Part shown: positions 60,725-64,000 of the stretch, piece by piece | How positions within the stretch are numbered: position 1 is the first letter of the stretch | How the letters are laid out: every line of letters begins with the position of its first letter | NCBI GenBank assembly: GCA_905221605.1 | Contig: CAJNDS010002160.1 | Span: 228,501 to 292,500, forward strand | Origin: Symbiodinium natans | Taxonomy: Eukaryota > Sar > Dinophyceae > Suessiales > Symbiodiniaceae | Reading direction: 5' to 3' | DNA length: 64,000 bases | The notes under the pieces: generated by a model | Told to the model about the DNA's origin: nothing | Seen by the model: only the letters and a program-made list of their open reading frames with translations | Database searches by the model: none | Made by a program: the position numbers and the translations under genes

Positions 60725-61410
60725 GCTCCCGGAGCTGTAGATGCCGAATCCCGAAAGCCTAAACCCTAAACCCTATTTTAAACCCTAAACCCTGAACCCT
60801 AAACCCTAAACCGTTATCCCTAAACCCTAAACCCTAGACCCACCCTCCCAAACCTGTGGGATCAGGGCTGCTCACCATTTGCCGCTGTGAATTTTGTGGA
60901 CTTTTCTGGGGGTCTAACAGTCTTAGGGTCCCTAAAATGATGAGGTTAGACAAGGTGCTGTCCTTAGCATCTCCCCAAGTGCGTTCCACAAAGAGAAGGT
61001 CATCCAACCTCACCGAAAGCCTGAGCCCGAAACCCTAGCCTATCAATGCCCAGCGGGTGGCTCTAAGCGGTTTAGGGTTCAGGTTCTGGGTGGTCCCTGT
61101 GTAGCAGAAACCCAGAGCCCTATAGACCCAAATAGCCAAACACAAAAGCCTCACTAGGCTCGATTCTGGCTTGGGCCCCCTTTGCCCTAAACTTGCCCAG
61201 GTGTACCAATGACCGGAAGACCAACGCAGTGAGGGGCATTTGTTATCCCTTTGCGCTCAGGAACTTCCCTCGAACCGTAGGTCGCTACCCTCAGCCCTCC
61301 ACCCTACATACCTGGTACCCCCTAAAGCATAAAGAGCCTCACCCAAGACCATACCACGTCAAAGACCCTTACTTCACGGCACACAAGGCGGTTCTGCTTC
61401 TCTTGCCCCC

Positions 61411-61517
61411 CAAAGGGTCCTAAGTACCTATATGGGGGACACTTACCCAAACCATAAGAGTAGTTCCTATTATAGAAATCCTACTTTCGACTATGTAGGT
61501 ACTTAGGACCCTTTGGG
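61411..61517. repeat. Single palindromic element
   Basis: CCAAAGGGTCCTAAGTACCTA and its reverse complement form the two ends, about 107 bp apart; interior unrelated to families A-G. Confidence 0.8.
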
Positions 61518-61694
61518 GCCGAGATGCGGCACATATTTTGGTCGACATCGCACTCTCGCCTCTCGCTGCGCGCTTGGTTTTCAACCTGGCAAACAACCAC
61601 GCCTTTTTCATCCTATGGTATCCTATCCTATGCACCTGAAAAAAAACGGCAGTTGCCCTAGTTATGGAGCATGAATCGCTCAGGCTTTGATTAT

Positions 61695-61795
61695 CTTACT
61701 TCGCCTTTACTTGAAGTTAAACTTTTCGGGATACTGTATGTAGTGGGAATATCAAAGTTTAACCTTTTTTCCCCCGTGGTTATTGGAGAAGTAAG
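61695..61795. mobile_element. Palindromic element, family D, copy 4 (diverged)
   Basis: CTTACTTCGCC..TTGAAGTTAAAC at the left, AAAGTTTAACCTTTTTT..GGTTATTGGAGAAGTAAG at the right. Confidence 0.75.
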
Positions 61796-61889
61796 TAATC
61801 GGGTACTTCACGTCGTGGCACGCTCACAAGCCCGTCCTCGCCTCAGCTTACAAGCCCTGTACAAATCCTATAAACTCCAACCCCCTAGA

Positions 61890-61993
61890 TCCTATATGGG
61901 GGTTTACGACCCCAATAAAGACCCTTAAATAGCAGGATCCCCTTACAATAAGGACCTTCATAATGTACCCCTATAATCGTAAACCCCCATATG
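61890..61993. repeat. Single palindromic element
   Basis: ATATGGGGGTTTACGA at the left and TCGTAAACCCCCATAT at the right are exact inverted repeats; interior has CCTTAAATAGCAGG and CTTACAATAAGGACC. Confidence 0.8.
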
Positions 61994-62825
61994 TACCCTT
62001 TAAAGGATTCAAAAGGGTAGCTTATGCCCTCCCCTAAACCCTAAACCCTAAACGTTCGCATAGTTCCAATGACCTTGCTCTTTTCCGCAGTTCCGTGCTT
62101 GCCTTGCCGCGAATACTTGAGGGTGTGGGGTTGGGGGGGTTTAGGGTTTAGGGTTTAGGGTTTAGGGTTTAGGGTTTAGGGTTTAGGGTTTAGGGTTCAG
62201 GGTTGAGGGTTGAGGGTTGAGGGTTTAGTGTTTAGGGTTGGGAGTTAAGGGTTTAGGGTCAGCGCCTCTACGCCTGCACACGACAGGAAGATCGAGACAC
62301 ATGTGTATGTACACATGCATGCGTGCGTGCGTACAGGGTTCAGGGTTCAGGGTTTAGGGTCTAGGGTCTAGGTTTATAGGGTTCAGGGTTACAGGTATGC
62401 AGGCGCGCACGCAGAAAAACGATATGTTTCTTGCATTCTTTGTGGTTTGTGGTTTCAGGGGTTTGCAAGTTGTCGGCTTAGAGGTTTAGAGGGCTCAAGG
62501 GCTTAAATAAGGAGCTTAGGGCTTACGCTGGAACCGAAACACGGCAAAATGGGGTGCCACTGGTGGCTTTGGCCGCTCATTGGCCACCCCGACATGTTCT
62601 GGATGCCAAAAGAAGCCTAAACGCCCAAATCACTAAACCCCTCAACCCTATGCCCTAAACCCTTAGCCCTAAGCCCTAAACCCTAAACCCTAAACCCTAA
62701 ACCCTAAACCCTAAACCGTGTATGCTCAGCGCCCGAAAGCGCAAAAGCTCAAAGGGCTGCCATTTCCCAGGGGCATGGACTCGCGGGGTTCGAACAGCGA
62801 CCCCAGAAGTCAGCATTTGGAGCTT

Positions 62826-62921
62826 GTCATAGCCTTGGTAGCCCAGGTTTAGGTTTATGTTTTGGGTTTAGGGTTTAGGGTTTAGGGTTTAGGGTTTAGG
62901 GTCATAGCCTTGGTAGCCCAG
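62826..62921 (+). repeat. TTTAGGG array between 21-bp direct repeats
   Basis: A 21-mer beginning GTCATAGCC and ending GCCCAG at 62826-62846 is repeated exactly at 62901-62921. The 54 nt between are degenerate then perfect TTTAGGG units. Confidence 0.92.
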
Positions 62922-63071
62922 TGGTATCCTTCTCCCTTTTTAGGGGTTTTCAAGGTTCCCGACCAAAGTAGCCAAACCAAACAAAGGGGTTTAGGGTTTA
63001 GGGTTTAGGGTGTAGGGTTTAGGGTTTAGGGTTTAGGGTTCATATCATAAGATGGTTACTGGGCTACCAAG
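62909..63071. mobile_element. Palindromic element, family F, split by a TTTAGGG array
   Basis: Ends CTTGGTAGCCCAGTGGTATC and ACTGG..GCTACCAAG. A G-strand array (62987-63041, about 55 nt) lies inside; without it the length is about 108, matching the uninterrupted copy (110). Confidence 0.85.
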
Positions 63072-64000
63072 TACAGTAGCTCAGCGGAGCTTCATGGGCA
63101 GTACAGTAGGTAGGTTTTAGTCATTTAGGTCCTTTTGAGGTTTAGGGTTTAGGAATGAGGGTTCAGGGTCTTTAGGGTTTAGGGTTTGCAGGGTTTAGGG
63201 TTTGGGGTTTAGTGTTTATGGGGTTAGGTTTTAGGGGTTTAGGGTTTAGGGTTTAGGGCTATGGTCCAAGGCAGAACTTAACGAAGACTGGCTGTAGCCT
63301 TAAGTTGCTTTGGGCTTGGGTGCAAGGTAGAACGAAGACTGGCTGCAGCGTTAGTTGTTTTGGGGCATTGTAAACCTTCCTTAGCCGCCCGGTGAACCTG
63401 CAAACAGCCGCCGCGATCCCAAGACCCTCTAGCCTCCGGCACATTATACCTACAAACCCTGAGCCCTTAAACCATAAACCCTAAGCCCTAAGCCCTAAAC
63501 CCGAAACCACAGCACAGCCACGAGTGCAGAGGGCTTTGGGTTGTGGAGGCCCTAGAAAGGCTGAAGCTCCGAAGCCTTGGGGAGTTCCGTGGCCATTGGG
63601 GGATCGGAAGGTTGGGAGACCGCGGATGGATGGCCTTGGAGTTTAGGGTTTGAGGGTTGAGGGTTTAGGGTTTAGCGTGTAGGGTTTAGGGTCTAGGGTG
63701 TAGTGTTCAGGGTTTAGAGTTTAGGGTTTAGGGTTTAGGATTTTTTCGTCTTCTGCCCTTTGGCTTCAGGAGCTCAGGGTTGCAAGTTAGCCTGGGTTTT
63801 AGTGTTGATCTCACGAGGGGGTTGGTTCACTATAGGGTCGGGAAAAATTACTAACAGTATTCCCTTTTCCCTGTATAAAATGACTATACTCAAATAACCC
63901 CCCAAAACCCTATTCTTTTTATTAAGGCCCCTATAGTATGCCTTCACGAAGCAGAGGATGCCAGCTGCGTTTTAGGGTTCTAGGTTTAGGGTTCAGGGTT

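Larger units (their letters stand above)
60725..62600 (+). repeat. Region after gene C candidate exon 4
   Basis: C-strand 60760-60840; unique 60850-61410; palindrome 61411-61517; palindrome D copy 61695-61795; palindrome 61890-61993; C-strand 62030-62050; G-strand array 62140-62260; G-strand variants 62335-62390. No gene I can support. Confidence 0.65.
62601..64000 (+). repeat. Right end of window
   Basis: C-strand 62640-62720; short unique 62720-62825 with an exon-like GGGCATGGACTCG start after CCCAG; duplicated 21-mer and family F element 62826-63071; G-strand 63130-63260; a tandem duplicate around AACGAAGACTGGCTG (63278, 63330); C-strand 63455-63505; G-strand 63640-63740. No gene supported. 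Confidence 0.6.

Noticed and set aside
1-64000. CRISPR-like array (repeats with unique spacers)
   Set aside because: Telomere-like tracts vary in length and orientation, islands are of irregular size and encode ordered exon pieces; eukaryotic context.
1-64000. Spliced-leader gene, tRNA or rRNA genes
   Set aside because: I looked for the conserved dinoflagellate leader (CCGTAGCCATTTTGGCTC) and for tRNA/rRNA signatures and saw none; a covariance search was not possible here.

Overview
This window looks like nuclear DNA of a photosynthetic dinoflagellate. The evidence is combined: arrays of the plant/alveolate-type telomere heptamer TTTAGGG/CCCTAAA scattered throughout; very small exons whose introns end in AG, usually followed by G, and start with GT, GC or GA (the relaxed donor usage known from dinoflagellates); and a plastid-targeting presequence with an FVAP motif right after a hydrophobic signal segment. 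I see no bacterial gene organisation and no rRNA, tRNA or CRISPR. Almost no long open frame is a gene; most are repeats read as protein.

The main result is that the short unique islands between telomere-like arrays join, in order and in phase, into two genes on the + strand. Gene A (214-33097; its 5' part lies left of the window) is a family GH31 glycoside hydrolase: 28 exons of 29-76 nt, 1,491 coding nt spread over 33 kb. Gene B (34739-56463) is a complete gene for a plastid-targeted, CSP41-like extended-SDR protein: 20 exons of 21-94 nt, 1,176 coding nt spread over 21.7 kb. In both, every junction keeps the frame and the joined protein shows family motifs in the right order. A third, tentative set of exons (57040-60724) may begin a gene C. 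The three are in the same orientation; I see no functional link between A and B.

The introns and intergenic DNA hold (1) telomere-like arrays in both orientations, hexamer/octamer variants and degenerate relatives; (2) at least seven families of short (about 75-210 bp) palindromic, MITE-like elements in 2-8 copies each, plus single palindromes; (3) an odd 2 kb block (14.2-16.25 kb) of TTCGAAGG minisatellite, trinucleotide repeat and a 137-codon open frame; (4) a 21-bp minisatellite in both orientations (45.6-46.3 kb); and (5) long poly-G/poly-C runs.

The most interesting signals are: the orientation bias of telomere-like arrays inside introns (G-strand near the donor, C-strand near the acceptor), which may matter for splicing because TTTAGGG carries GT and AG|G in each unit while CCCTAAA carries neither; and copies of three palindromic families that are interrupted by telomere-like arrays, one of them with a 21-bp duplication on both sides of another array, as if breaks were filled with telomere repeats. 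All boundaries were assigned by eye without transcripts or database searches.
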